Below, piece by piece: positions 33,361 to 42,563 of a DNA stretch of 64,000 nt (positions are counted from its first letter, which is position 1; every line of letters starts with the position of its first letter). The DNA is from Streptomyces endocoffeicus (GTDB lineage Bacteria > Actinomycetota > Actinomycetes > Streptomycetales > Streptomycetaceae): positions 558,001 through 622,000 of the forward strand of contig NZ_JAERRG010000001.1 in assembly GCF_016741935.1 (NCBI RefSeq). The letters run 5' to 3'. The position numbers and the translations under genes were made by a program. Under the pieces are notes generated by a model. The model searched no databases and was not told the DNA's origin. It was given only the letters and a program-made list of their open reading frames with translations.

Positions 33361-35780
33361 CGGGTGAACCCCTTCAGCGTGACGGACGCGCCGGGCTCCA
33401 GGCGGACCGTGCGGGAGGTGCCGCCATGGGCCACCGTCGTCGTCCGGCCACCGACGCTGTGGATCCGGACCGAGGTCGGCACCCCCCGCTCCCAGCGCAG
33501 ATCGACGACAAAGCCGCCTCGCGCGGCCAGTCCCGTGACCGAACCGGACGCGGCCCAGGCGTCGGGCAGGGCGGGGAGCAGTTCCAGATGGCCGGGGCGG
33601 GAGTACAGCAGCATCTCGCTCATGGCGGCCGGGGTGCCGAAGTTGGCGTCGATCTGGAAGATGCCGCGGCCCTTCTCCACCTCGTAGATGTCGAAGAGGT
33701 TGAACGCGGTGCCGTTGCTGCCGTCGGTGGACGGGCGGAGGTTGTTGGCCACGAGCCGGTATGCCGTGTCGGCGTCCTTCAGCCGCGCCCAGCACGCGGC
33801 CCGCCAGGCGTTGGCCCAGCCGAAGCTGTTCATGCCACGCGCGGTGAGCAGGGCGGTGGCTCCGTCCACGAGTTCCTGGGGCGTGGAGCCGTCGGGGCGG
33901 ATGCGGTCGCCGGGGAACAGGCCGATCAGCGGGGACAGATGACGGTGGGTGGTCTCCCCGAGGTTGTCGGGGGACATCCACTCCTGGAGCCAGCCGGTCT
34001 TCGGGCTCACCTCCGGCAGGTACAGCTTCTTCCGCAGCGAGGCGATCGTGTCCGCGTAGCCGGTGTCCTTCTTCAGCTCGGCGGCCGCGGCGGCGAAGTT
34101 GCCGAACAGCGCCCACACCAGCTCCTGGGCGTAGGTGATGCCCTTGGCGTCCTGCGGGCCGTGTTCGGGCGACCAGTCCTTGTCGTCGATCAGCACCTCC
34201 CTGGAGGTGCCGGGGAGGGTGGTGGTGAGCAGCCGCGCCTCCCAGAACTCACAGGCGCCCTTGAGCAGCGGGTAGATCTTCGCCAGATACGCCCGCGACT
34301 GGGTGTACTCGTAGTGCTCGTACAGGCTGTTGCTCAGCCAGGCGTTGCTCGCGGGATGCCACCACCAGCCGCTTCCGCCGTGGATGTTGGTGGAGAAGGC
34401 GACGGTCCAGCCGGCGACCTTCTCTGTGGAGTTGCGGTAGCGGTTGCGCGGGTCGTTGAAGAGGTCGTGGGTGAGCTTGGCCCAGGACGGGAGCTGGGCG
34501 AGGCAGTAGTCGGCGAAGGCGTCGAAGCACGGGGACAGCCCTGCCCGGTCGGCCATCCAGTAGTTCATCTGGATGTTGATGTCGGTGTGGTAGTCGCCCA
34601 TCCAGTCCGGGTCGTTGCCGTCCAGCCACAGGCCCTGGAGGTTCAGGGGGAGGCTGTCGCGCGAGCCGGAGATCATGAGATATCGGCTGAACTGGAGGTA
34701 GGACGCCTCCAGTTCGGGGTCGGGCACTCCGTCCCGGGCGCGTGTGGCGAGGCGCTGCCAGGTGTCCAGGGAGCGCTGGGCGTCCGTGGAGGTGCCGAGC
34801 GAGAGGGTGAACCGCTCGTACAGGCGGCGGTAGTCGGCGATGTGGGTGCGCCGCAGGGTGTCCGCGGAGTGCCGGGCGGCGGCGAGCACCTTCGTACGGG
34901 CCAGCTTCTCGGGGTCGAGGGTGGGGTCGCGGTAGCCGCGGTCGGCGTCGGGCGCGTAGTTGGTGCCGCCGCTGACCACCACGGTGAGGTCCGTGCAGCC
35001 GGAGAAGTCGACGCGAGTGCCGTTGACGTGGACCCGGCCACCACTGCCGTACGCCGTGACCGCCGCGCCGTATCGCAGGCCGTTGGGGAAGGACGCGCCG
35101 AACGACTCCGCGCTCGCGGGCTTTTCGCCGTGGGTGCCCTCCAGGGTAACGCTGCCGGTGTAGCGGCCGCCGCCGCTCTGTGTGAAGTGCAGGACGATCG
35201 CGTCATCGGGGTGGCTGGCGAAGATCTGGCGCCGGTAGGTGACGCCGGAGCGGACGTAGGAGCTGCTGACCACTCCCTGCGCGAGGTCGAGGGTGCGGCG
35301 GTAGCCGTTGACTCCGGACAGGTCGTGGTCGGGGATGTCCACGGTGAGCCGGGCCAGCAGGGTGAACGAGCCGAAGTCGCCATGCCCGTAGGGGAATTGG
35401 CCATCGGCGTCGAGGGTGTCGTTGAGGCCGCCGGTCCACATCGTGGCGTCGGTGATCAGCAGCAGCTCGCGGCCGGGGTCGTTGCTCGCGAGGGCGCCGA
35501 GGCGGCCGTTGCCGACCGGCAGGCCCTGCTCGATCAGGGACCCCTCGTCGCCGGGGGCCCGCCACCACAGCTCGTCGGGTGAGGCACCGGTGAGCGGCGG
35601 GGTGTCGGCCGGGCGCCGGGGTGCGGCGGAGGCGGTGAAGGCGGGCAGGGCGCCGAGGGTCAGAGTGAGTCCGGCCGTGGCCGCGAGGGACAGCGCGGTT
35701 CGTCTGCTGGGGTCCCTGCCGGAGTCCGGGTTGAGGTCTCCGTCGGGGTCTCCGCCGGTGTCGGTCGGGCGGGGGTTCAT
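33357..35780 (-). CDS. Secreted GH95-type alpha-L-fucosidase/galactosidase
   Basis: 807 residues from ATG 35780, behind TGGAGCC. A Tat-like signal (S-R-R-T-A-L-S-L-A-A) leads to the GH95 fold. Family landmarks are readable: E-Q-G-L-P-V-G-N-G-R-L-G-A, Y-H-T-D-I-N-I-Q-M-N-Y-W (the Asn residues that hold the catalytic water), S-P-E-H-G-P, and F-Q-I-D-A-N-F-G with the catalytic Asp. GH95 enzymes release alpha-1,2-L-fucose or L-galactose from xyloglucan, mucin-like or related glycans. Probably transcribed separately from GH27 because of a hairpin between them. Confidence 0.9.
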   Translation of the reverse strand: MNPRPTDTGGDPDGDLNPDSGRDPSRRTALSLAATAGLTLTLGALPAFTASAAPRRPADTPPLTGASPDELWWRAPGDEGSLIEQGLPVGNGRLGALASNDPGRELLLITDATMWTGGLNDTLDADGQFPYGHGDFGSFTLLARLTVDIPDHDLSGVNGYRRTLDLAQGVVSSSYVRSGVTYRRQIFASHPDDAIVLHFTQSGGGRYTGSVTLEGTHGEKPASAESFGASFPNGLRYGAAVTAYGSGGRVHVNGTRVDFSGCTDLTVVVSGGTNYAPDADRGYRDPTLDPEKLARTKVLAAARHSADTLRRTHIADYRRLYERFTLSLGTSTDAQRSLDTWQRLATRARDGVPDPELEASYLQFSRYLMISGSRDSLPLNLQGLWLDGNDPDWMGDYHTDINIQMNYWMADRAGLSPCFDAFADYCLAQLPSWAKLTHDLFNDPRNRYRNSTEKVAGWTVAFSTNIHGGSGWWWHPASNAWLSNSLYEHYEYTQSRAYLAKIYPLLKGACEFWEARLLTTTLPGTSREVLIDDKDWSPEHGPQDAKGITYAQELVWALFGNFAAAAAELKKDTGYADTIASLRKKLYLPEVSPKTGWLQEWMSPDNLGETTHRHLSPLIGLFPGDRIRPDGSTPQELVDGATALLTARGMNSFGWANAWRAACWARLKDADTAYRLVANNLRPSTDGSNGTAFNLFDIYEVEKGRGIFQIDANFGTPAAMSEMLLYSRPGHLELLPALPDAWAASGSVTGLAARGGFVVDLRWERGVPTSVRIHSVGGRTTTVAHGGTSRTVRLEPGASVTLKGFTR

Positions 35781-35814
35781 GGCGGCTCCAGGCGTCTGAG
35801 ATCGGCAGATCGGC

Positions 35815-35844
35815 AAGGGGCCCGGCCGAGGGGCCGGGCCCCTT
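35815..35844. terminator. Perfect 13-bp hairpin after GH27 gene
   Basis: AAGGGGCCCGGCC and GGCCGGGCCCCTT pair around GAGG, just downstream of the GH27 stop and 35 bases before the GH95 start on the minus strand. It should end the GH27 transcript or act as an intercistronic attenuator. Confidence 0.8.
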
Positions 35845-35849
35845 GGTGT

Positions 35850-37679
35850 TCAGGAGGACTTCGGTATGTCGATCCGGTCGATGTCCGGTGCGTAGCCGGA
35901 ACCGCTGTCGAACGTGATGGTGTTGGAGCCGGCCTTGAGCGTCACCGGAACGTGGACACTATTGACGGTGGACCAGTCGCCTGTCGAGGGGAACTTGTGG
36001 CGGATGGCGCCGCCGCCGTTGGCCGAGACATCGGCGGAGCGGGCGTCACCGCTGACGTAGGCCACCTTGACCTGGTAGGTGCCGGCCTTGTCCACGACGA
36101 CGTTGTTGACGGTCAGCTTGGACCCGGTGTAGAGGTTGCCGACCTTGTGGCCGTCGGAGCAGGCCGCGCAGTCGGCCACGGAGGCGTTGCCACCGAGGGT
36201 GTTCGCGGAGGACTCGGCCTCGATACCGGTCCACGTGAGCGCGTCGCCGTGCGGGGTGACCGTGAAGAGGCGGGAGCCGTGGGCGGGCAGGGCCTGGGTG
36301 ATCCGGTTCTTGTGGGTGCCGATGTTCTCGTGGTTCCACAGATCCCGGACCGCGGCCTTGCCGGTGAAGCCGAGCGTCGACCAGTCGGCGGTCACCGAGG
36401 CCGGCCTGTCGGCCAGGTTGAACAGGGCGACCGTGTAGGTGCCGTCGTGGTTCTTCGCGGCCCACACCTGCTGGGAGTCGGACGGGGTGACCGGCCGCGC
36501 GGGCGGGGTGTCGCCCTGGTTGACGGCGATGACCTCGCGGTTGGTCAGCAGCGACAGCCCGTAGGAGTCCAGCTTGGTCACATCGTCGCCGGTGTAGAGC
36601 GGGGACTTGGCGATCGCCCACAACGTGGCGTAGGTCTGCCGTTCGGCCTTGGTCAGGCCGTCCATCTCGCCATTGCCCACATCGAGGGAGTCGAGGTCGT
36701 TCCAGCCGCCGGGGCCGGCGTGCCGGGTCCAGGCCGGGGTGTCGTCCCAGCGGTCGTCGACGGAGTTCTCCCAGCTGACGAGCGTGTTGCAGTAGCACTC
36801 GACGTCGGTGTCGACGCGCCAGCCGTTGGAGTGCTTCTTCCAGTCGTCGGCGTGCCCGATGTCCAGGGACCAGGACAGCTCCAGGTGGATCGGGCGGCCG
36901 GTGGCGGAGATCGCCTTCTGCCAGGCGGCCACGTCGGCGACGTTGTCGTAGTTGTCGCCGCTCTTGAAGGAGCCGGGGCCCACACCGTCGAGCTTGAGGA
37001 AGTCATAGCCCCAGTCGGCGAACATCCGCGCCTGGGAGTCGATGTACTTCTGTGCGCAGGGATCGGAAAAGTCGATCTTGTACGCGCTGTCCCAGCCGTT
37101 GGTGGTGCGCAGATCGTCGTAGACGATGTCGGCGGTGGTGCAGCCCTCGGCGTTCCAGATCGGCACCTTGCCGCCGCCGTACGCCTCCTTCTCCAGGCCG
37201 ACGGGCAGATAGATACCGGCCTTGAGGCCCTTGGAGTGGATGCGGTCGGCGACCGGCTTCATGCCGCTGGGGAAGCGCACCGGGTCGGCCTTCTGCCGGC
37301 CGTACTCGTCGAACTCGGGCGTCCACGCGTAGTCGCGCCACCAGCCGGCGTCGATGTTGATGTACTCGTAGCCGTACTTCTTGAGCTTGGTGGCGAGGGC
37401 GTCGGTCTGCTTGAGGACGTTCGCCTCGGTGAGGTAGCTGTAGTCGCCGTTCGGGTTGAGGCCCGGGTACTTCGACGACTGCATGCTCCAACTGGACCAG
37501 CCCATATAGGGCTTGGCGGCGGCGGTGGCCGAGGACGCCGGGGTAGCCGGGGTGGCGTTGCCGCCGCCGGGCTGTGCCCGCGCGGCCGGGGCCGCCGTGG
37601 CGAGGCCTGCGGCGAGGGCCAGGACGACGAGGGATCTCAGACCGCGTACGGGCATGACGGGGTACGAGGGTGACCGCAT
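35850..37679 (-). CDS. Secreted GH27 alpha-galactosidase with C-terminal CBM
   Basis: 609 residues from ATG 37679 behind AGGAGG. After a signal peptide ending A-A-R-A-Q, the GH27 TIM barrel shows M-G-W-S-S-W-S, nucleophile D231 in F-L-K-L-D-G-V, and the acid/base D292 in G-W-R-V-D-T-D-V. The last 130 residues (from about E481) look like a CBM35-type carbohydrate-binding domain ending D-I-D-R-I-D. It should cut terminal alpha-galactose from galactomannan or raffinose-type sugars outside the cell. The 274 bases upstream, to the ROK stop, show no further gene; they are G-rich and hold no clear promoter to my eye. Confidence 0.93.
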   Translation of the reverse strand: MRSPSYPVMPVRGLRSLVVLALAAGLATAAPAARAQPGGGNATPATPASSATAAAKPYMGWSSWSMQSSKYPGLNPNGDYSYLTEANVLKQTDALATKLKKYGYEYINIDAGWWRDYAWTPEFDEYGRQKADPVRFPSGMKPVADRIHSKGLKAGIYLPVGLEKEAYGGGKVPIWNAEGCTTADIVYDDLRTTNGWDSAYKIDFSDPCAQKYIDSQARMFADWGYDFLKLDGVGPGSFKSGDNYDNVADVAAWQKAISATGRPIHLELSWSLDIGHADDWKKHSNGWRVDTDVECYCNTLVSWENSVDDRWDDTPAWTRHAGPGGWNDLDSLDVGNGEMDGLTKAERQTYATLWAIAKSPLYTGDDVTKLDSYGLSLLTNREVIAVNQGDTPPARPVTPSDSQQVWAAKNHDGTYTVALFNLADRPASVTADWSTLGFTGKAAVRDLWNHENIGTHKNRITQALPAHGSRLFTVTPHGDALTWTGIEAESSANTLGGNASVADCAACSDGHKVGNLYTGSKLTVNNVVVDKAGTYQVKVAYVSGDARSADVSANGGGAIRHKFPSTGDWSTVNSVHVPVTLKAGSNTITFDSGSGYAPDIDRIDIPKSS

Positions 37680-37953
37680 GGGTCTGCCTCCTGGGGGTGT
37701 GGTCCGGGGAACGGGGTGGCGGGGAGATGCGGCGGGATTCGGGGGTGCGGCGGCGGAGGTTGCCCTTGTCTCATCCGACGGCGGGGGAATGGCGGCGCGA
37801 TCGCGGCATGCGGGGGTGGCCGGACGAGTCCCGGCGGGGCGGTCAAGCGTCAGGGGAGGACGACCGCGCGGGAGAGGCGGTCGCCGTGTCCGCGGCGGGG
37901 CGGGGAGAGGCCGCGGAGGGCACGGTGTTCCCGGTCGTGTCAGGCGGGCGGCG

Positions 37954-39159
37954 TCATGGCTGCTGTCCTCCTCCTCGTCCGCGCTGGTTCGCGTCTGATC
38001 TGATGAAGGACTGGATGGCGGTCGCCGCGGCTCCACGGGCCCACTCGTCGAAGGGCAGCGGCCGGGTCTGTACATCGCACCGCGCGGCGGAGCCGAAGGC
38101 CGCCGTGGCGAAGGCGTCACGGATGTGGTCGGCGAACAGGTCGTAGGCGGCGAGGCCCTCGCCGGAGATGATCACGCGTTCGGGGCCGAGCAGATTGGCC
38201 ACGGTGGCGATACCGCGGCCGATGGCGTCCCCTGCCCGTGCGTAGATCTCCCGTGCGCCGGCGACGCCGTCATGGGCCAGTCCGGCGGCCTCGACCGCGT
38301 CGGCCACCTGGACCCCCGTGGCCGCGCGGACCTGGCGGACGATGGCGTCGTCGCTCGCGATGGCCTCCACACAGCCACGGTTGCCGCAGTGGCAGCGGGG
38401 GCCCGCCGGGTCGACGGTGACGTGTCCGATCTCGCCGGCCACGCCGTGGGCCCCGGCCACCACTCTGCCGTGGACCACGAGACCGCAGCCGATGCCCGCG
38501 CCGACCGTCACGACGGCGAAGCCGGACAGTCCCACACCCGCCCCGAACCACTGCTCGGCCACGGTCAGCGCGCGCACGTCGTTGTCGACGGTCACCGGCA
38601 GACCCGTGGTCATGGTGGCGAGTTCGGCGAGCGGCACATCGCGCCACTCCAGGAAGGGCGAGTAGCGCACCACGCCCTCGGCGCGGTCCACATCGCCGGA
38701 GACGGCCATGCCCAGGCCCGCGACGCGCACGCCGAGGCCGTCCGCCTCGATGAGCAGCTCCCGGACGAGTTCCGCGGCCGTCCCCAGCACCGCCTCGGGG
38801 CCGCGGGCGGGGAGGGGGATGTGCCGGGCGACGAGGATCCGGCAGCACAGGTCGGTGAGCACACCGATGATCGTGTCCCCGGTCACTTTGACCCCGATGA
38901 ACAGCGCACGGCCGCCGTCCACCCGCACCAGGTTCGCGGGCCGCCCGAGTGCCGGGCGCGCGTCCTCGTCCACGTCCTCCACCAGGTAGCCGGCCTCGAT
39001 CAGGGGACGGACCGCCTTGGTGACGGCCGCGGCCGACAGCCCCGCCCGCCGCGCCACTTCCAGGCGGGTGAGGGGGCCCTGCGACAGGACCGTGGTGAAG
39101 ATCTGCGAGGCGGCCGACGTGTGCGCCGGGAACGACTCGACAGCGGAGGGCGAGGACAT
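37954..39159 (-). CDS. ROK-family repressor of the galactoside locus
   Basis: 401 residues from ATG 39159. Winged helix R-L-E-V-A-R-R-A-G-L-S-A-A-A-V-T-K-A-V, then the ROK domain with G-V-K-V-T-G-D-T and the zinc motif C-H-C-G-N-R-G-C-V-E-A-I. It lies between the GH27 and GH36 genes and divergent from GH36, so it probably controls both. No ribosome site is seen, but an ideal promoter (39167-39195) would start transcription at the ATG, which suggests leaderless translation. Confidence 0.9.
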   Translation of the reverse strand: MSSPSAVESFPAHTSAASQIFTTVLSQGPLTRLEVARRAGLSAAAVTKAVRPLIEAGYLVEDVDEDARPALGRPANLVRVDGGRALFIGVKVTGDTIIGVLTDLCCRILVARHIPLPARGPEAVLGTAAELVRELLIEADGLGVRVAGLGMAVSGDVDRAEGVVRYSPFLEWRDVPLAELATMTTGLPVTVDNDVRALTVAEQWFGAGVGLSGFAVVTVGAGIGCGLVVHGRVVAGAHGVAGEIGHVTVDPAGPRCHCGNRGCVEAIASDDAIVRQVRAATGVQVADAVEAAGLAHDGVAGAREIYARAGDAIGRGIATVANLLGPERVIISGEGLAAYDLFADHIRDAFATAAFGSAARCDVQTRPLPFDEWARGAAATAIQSFIRSDANQRGRGGGQQP

Positions 39160-39166
39160 GGCCCGG

Positions 39167-39195
39167 AACCTAGGCCGCTTATTTTCCGCTGTCAA
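39167..39195 (-). promoter_or_regulatory. Consensus promoter for ROK gene, leaderless
   Basis: On the minus strand TTGACA (39190-39195) is followed after 17 bases by TAGGTT (39167-39172), which fits the Streptomyces -10 consensus. The start of transcription would fall within about 1-2 bases of the ATG at 39159. Confidence 0.65.
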
Positions 39196-39392
39196 TGAAA
39201 GAAGCAAGAATCTCCTGAGGATTGCCTGTGAGCCCCGACGCCGCTTCCAAAGCCCGACTCATGCGGGGGTGTTGACATGTGATCGAAGGTCTCGTTGGCT
39301 TACTGGGCGACCCTCTTCTCTCACTCGCCGAGCGCCCCACATCCGTACGCGACACCCGCCGCTCCCCCGCCGTCCTTCGAACGTGAGGCCCG

Positions 39393-41528
39393 ATGCCGAC
39401 GATCTCCCATGCCCCGGACACCGGGGTCTGGCTGCTGACCACGCCCCGTACCTCGTACGCCGTGCACATCGACGAGACGGGCGCGCCCTGCCACCTCGCC
39501 TGGGGGCCGCGGCTGACACCGCGGGAGGCGGAGCAGCTGGTCGTGCCGGCCGGGGAGGCGGCGAGCAGCTTCGAGGGGCGCCCCGCGGTGGGCGAGGAAC
39601 TGCCGGTCGACGGCGGCACGCGCTACGGCGCGCCGTCCCTCCAGGTCCGCTACGCGGACGGCTCGCGCGGCTTCGAGTGGCAGCCGACCGGGCACCGCGT
39701 CCTCACACCGTCCGACGGCGTCAGCGAACTCCATCTGGAATTCCGCGACCGCCGCTATCCGCTGCACGTCGCGCTCAACTACCGGGTGCGGGACGACACG
39801 GATGTCATCGAGCGCTGGACGGTGCTGCGCAACGACGGTGAGCAGCGGGTCAGCCTGCCGCGCGCCGACTCGGCGGCCTGGTCCCTGCCGCCGCTGGCGG
39901 ACTACCGGCTCAGTCATGTCACCGGGCAGTGGTCCGCGGAGAGTCAGCTGCGCCGCGAGCGGCTGCCGCACGGGGAGACCGTGCTGACCAGCCGGCGGGG
40001 CATCCCCAGCCACCACGCCGGTCCTTGGGTGATGGTGGACGAGGGCGACGCCGGCGAGGAGCACGGCCGGGTCTTCGGCGCGGCCCTCGCCTGGAGCGGG
40101 AGTTGGCGCATCACCGCGCAGCGCACACCGGACGGACGCGCCGGTTTCACCGGTGGCGTCGGCCACGAGGGCACCTGCGTGCCGCTGGCGCCGGGCGAGG
40201 AATTCACCACCCCGGTGTTCGCCGGGCTGTGCACGGACGGCGGTTTCGGCGCGGCGAGCCGGGCCTGGCACGCGTACACGCTTCGCCACGTCCTGCCGCA
40301 CGGGGGCGAGGTGGCGCCCGTGCTCTACAACTCCTGGGAGGCCACCGGCTTCGACGTGGCCGAGGCCAACCAGAAGGCGCTGGCCGAGCGGGCCGCCGCC
40401 CTGGGCGTGGAGCTGTATGTGGTCGACGACGGCTGGTTCGGGGCCCGGCGCAGCGACCACGCGGGGCTGGGCGACTGGACCCCGGCCCGCGACCGCTTCC
40501 CGCTGGGCCTCGGCCCGCTGGCGGACACGGTGCACCGCCTGGGCATGCGCTTCGGCATCTGGGTGGAGCCGGAGATGGTCAACCCCGACAGCGACCTCTA
40601 CCGCGAGCACCCGGACTGGGTCCTGCACACCCCCGGCCGGGCCCGCAGCGAGCTGCGCAACCAACTCGTCCTGAACTTCGCCCGCGACGACGTGGCCGAC
40701 TGGGCCTACGGCTGGCTGACCCGGCTGGTCGCCGACCACGGCATCGACTTCCTCAAGTGGGACATGAACCGCGCCTTCAGCGAGGCCGGGTGGCCCGGCA
40801 CTCCGGACGGCCACGACCGGCTGTGGACGGGCTATGTGGCCAATCTGTACGGCGTCCTCGACCGGCTGCGGGCCGACCACGCCGGACTGCGCGTCGAGAC
40901 GTGCAGCGGCGGTGGCGGACGCGTGGATCTGGGCATCCTCACCCGTACGGACCAGGCGTGGGTGTCGGACAACACCGACGCCGTCGACCGTCTGGTCATC
41001 CAGCACGGCTTCGGTCAGCTCCACCCGGCGCGCACGATGTCCGCGTGGGTGACCGATGTACCCAATCAACTCACCTCCCGCACCGTGCCGTTGAGGTTCC
41101 GCTTCCATGTGGCGATGTGCGGGCTGCTGGGCATCGGCGGGGATCTCGCCCGCTGGTCCGAGGCGGAACTCGCCGAGGGCGCCGAGCTGGTGGCCGAGTA
41201 CAAACGGGTGCGCCACCTCGTCCAGCACGGCGCCCTGTACCGGCTGTCCGGGCCGCACGGCGAGCTGCCGACCGTGGTGCAGTACGCCGCCGGGGACGGC
41301 AGCGAGGCCCTGGCGCTGGCCTGGCAGCGCGGTCCGCGCCACGGAGTCCCTCGGCCGCCGGTACGGCTGCGCGGGCTCACCCCCGGCGCCCGCTACCGCG
41401 ACACCCGCACCGGTGAGGCGCACCACGCCACCGTGCTGGCCGAGTACGGATTCCGCCCCGACCTCCCGTCCGGTGACTGGGCGAGCACGGCCGTGCACCT
41501 GGTCAGGATGGGGCAGGACGAGACGTGA
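39393..41528 (+). CDS. GH36 alpha-galactosidase (cytoplasmic)
   Basis: 711 residues from ATG 39393. The GH36 features are all readable: N-terminal beta-sandwich, Y-V-V-D-D-G-W-F-G, W-V-E-P-E-M-V-N, nucleophile D457 in F-L-K-W-D-M-N-R, E-T-C-S-G-G-G-G-R, and acid/base D526 in V-S-D-N-T-D. No signal peptide, so it should act inside the cell on imported galactosides, complementing the secreted GH27. It diverges from the ROK gene across 233 bases that include TTGACA at 39272-39277. Its end overlaps the convergent LysR gene by 26 bases. Confidence 0.94.
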   Translation: MPTISHAPDTGVWLLTTPRTSYAVHIDETGAPCHLAWGPRLTPREAEQLVVPAGEAASSFEGRPAVGEELPVDGGTRYGAPSLQVRYADGSRGFEWQPTGHRVLTPSDGVSELHLEFRDRRYPLHVALNYRVRDDTDVIERWTVLRNDGEQRVSLPRADSAAWSLPPLADYRLSHVTGQWSAESQLRRERLPHGETVLTSRRGIPSHHAGPWVMVDEGDAGEEHGRVFGAALAWSGSWRITAQRTPDGRAGFTGGVGHEGTCVPLAPGEEFTTPVFAGLCTDGGFGAASRAWHAYTLRHVLPHGGEVAPVLYNSWEATGFDVAEANQKALAERAAALGVELYVVDDGWFGARRSDHAGLGDWTPARDRFPLGLGPLADTVHRLGMRFGIWVEPEMVNPDSDLYREHPDWVLHTPGRARSELRNQLVLNFARDDVADWAYGWLTRLVADHGIDFLKWDMNRAFSEAGWPGTPDGHDRLWTGYVANLYGVLDRLRADHAGLRVETCSGGGGRVDLGILTRTDQAWVSDNTDAVDRLVIQHGFGQLHPARTMSAWVTDVPNQLTSRTVPLRFRFHVAMCGLLGIGGDLARWSEAELAEGAELVAEYKRVRHLVQHGALYRLSGPHGELPTVVQYAAGDGSEALALAWQRGPRHGVPRPPVRLRGLTPGARYRDTRTGEAHHATVLAEYGFRPDLPSGDWASTAVHLVRMGQDET

Positions 41529-42387
41529 CACCGCCACCGCCGCGGTAGGCGGCGGTGGCGATTTCGACGAACGAGCGGATCAGGGGGTTGGTATCGGCCT
41601 CGTGCCACGCCACCACCACGCGGCTCGGCTCCATGTCGATCAGCGGCACCACGGTGAGCCCCTCCGGCGGCTCGTGGTCCACGAGGGTCATGCCGACCGT
41701 GCCGTTCCACAGCACGGCTTGCCGGCATTCCTGGACGCCGCGCACCACGGGGCCCTCGCGGGGTTCCCCGCCGTTCCAGTACGACTGCCAGCCGGGGTCG
41801 GTGCCCGCCGGGAACAGGAACCAGCGGCGGTCCGTCAGGTCGGCCAGTTTCAGGCTGTCGCGGCGGGCCAGCGGATCGTCGGCGCGCAGCAGCGCGCCCA
41901 CCGGGTCGGCGCGCAGCTCGTGCACGGTCAGGCCGGTCTCGTCGAACGGCCCGCGGGTCAGGGCGATGTCCACCAGCCCGGCGTGCAGCCCGCAGGTGGG
42001 ATCGGTCAGGTCGGTCTCGCGGATGTGGACCTCGACGCCCGGGTGCCGCCGGTGGTAGGCGCCGGCCAGCCGGGTGGCGCCCGGGTCGGCGCTGTCCCCC
42101 AGGATGCCCACGGTGAGGCTCGCGGTGCCGGCCGCGGCGGCCACGCGTACGCGTACCCGGTCGGCGTGGTCGAGCAGAGCGCGCGCCTCACCGAGCAGCA
42201 TCGCCCCCACCGGAGTGAGCGTGACACCGGCGGACGACCGGTGGAACAGCGCGGCGCCCAGCTCGGTCTCCAGCTGCTTGATCGCCCGGCTCAGTGGCGG
42301 CTGGCTCATATGCAGCCGGACGGCGGCCCGGCCGAAGTGAAGTTCCTCGGCGACCGCCACGAAATAGCGCAGCGTGCGTAGCTCCAT
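41503..42387 (-). CDS. LysR-family regulator
   Basis: 294 residues. The N-terminal HTH is typical: M-E-L-R-T-L-R-Y-F-V-A-V-A-E-E-L-H-F-G-R-A-A, S-Q-P-P-L-S-R-A-I-K-Q-L-E. A substrate-binding domain follows, from about residue 90. The gene diverges from the DoxX-like gene, the usual arrangement for a LysR protein and its target. A T-N11-A palindrome lies 8 bases upstream of its start. Confidence 0.93.
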   Translation of the reverse strand: MELRTLRYFVAVAEELHFGRAAVRLHMSQPPLSRAIKQLETELGAALFHRSSAGVTLTPVGAMLLGEARALLDHADRVRVRVAAAAGTASLTVGILGDSADPGATRLAGAYHRRHPGVEVHIRETDLTDPTCGLHAGLVDIALTRGPFDETGLTVHELRADPVGALLRADDPLARRDSLKLADLTDRRWFLFPAGTDPGWQSYWNGGEPREGPVVRGVQECRQAVLWNGTVGMTLVDHEPPEGLTVVPLIDMEPSRVVVAWHEADTNPLIRSFVEIATAAYRGGGGVTSRPAPS

Positions 42388-42394
42388 GGTGCAA

Positions 42395-42413
42395 CGATAC
42401 CCATCCGGTATCG
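42395..42413. promoter_or_regulatory. LysR-type operator
   Basis: CGATACC (42395-42401) and GGTATCG (42407-42413) form a perfect inverted repeat around CATCC. It contains the T-N11-A pattern (T42398, A42410) known for LysR binding sites. It stands between the LysR start and the DoxX-like gene. Confidence 0.75.
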
Positions 42414-42467
42414 AGAGCGCGGAAGAAGTCTTGGACGGTCGCTATGCCCCGGCAGTGGAATCGCGGG

Positions 42468-42563
42468 GTGACTGAAGAACCGGAAACCCGTGTCCAGGTG
42501 ATGAACCGCTACGCCACCGAGCCCGCCACCGGCCCCGCCCGGAAGACGGGACGGGAATCATGA
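42468..42563 (+). CDS. Possible 31-codon ORF before DoxX-like gene
   Basis: GTG 42468 opens 31 codons ending in a TGA that overlaps the DoxX-like ATG (ATGA). The peptide is polar and charged (T-E-E-P-E-T-R-V-Q). Only the overlap argues for translation; no family is recognised. Confidence 0.2.
   Translation: MTEEPETRVQVMNRYATEPATGPARKTGRES

Noticed and set aside
33288..35582. 764-codon plus-strand frame opposite the GH95 gene
   Set aside because: Antisense shadow; the minus-strand product carries all GH95 landmarks.
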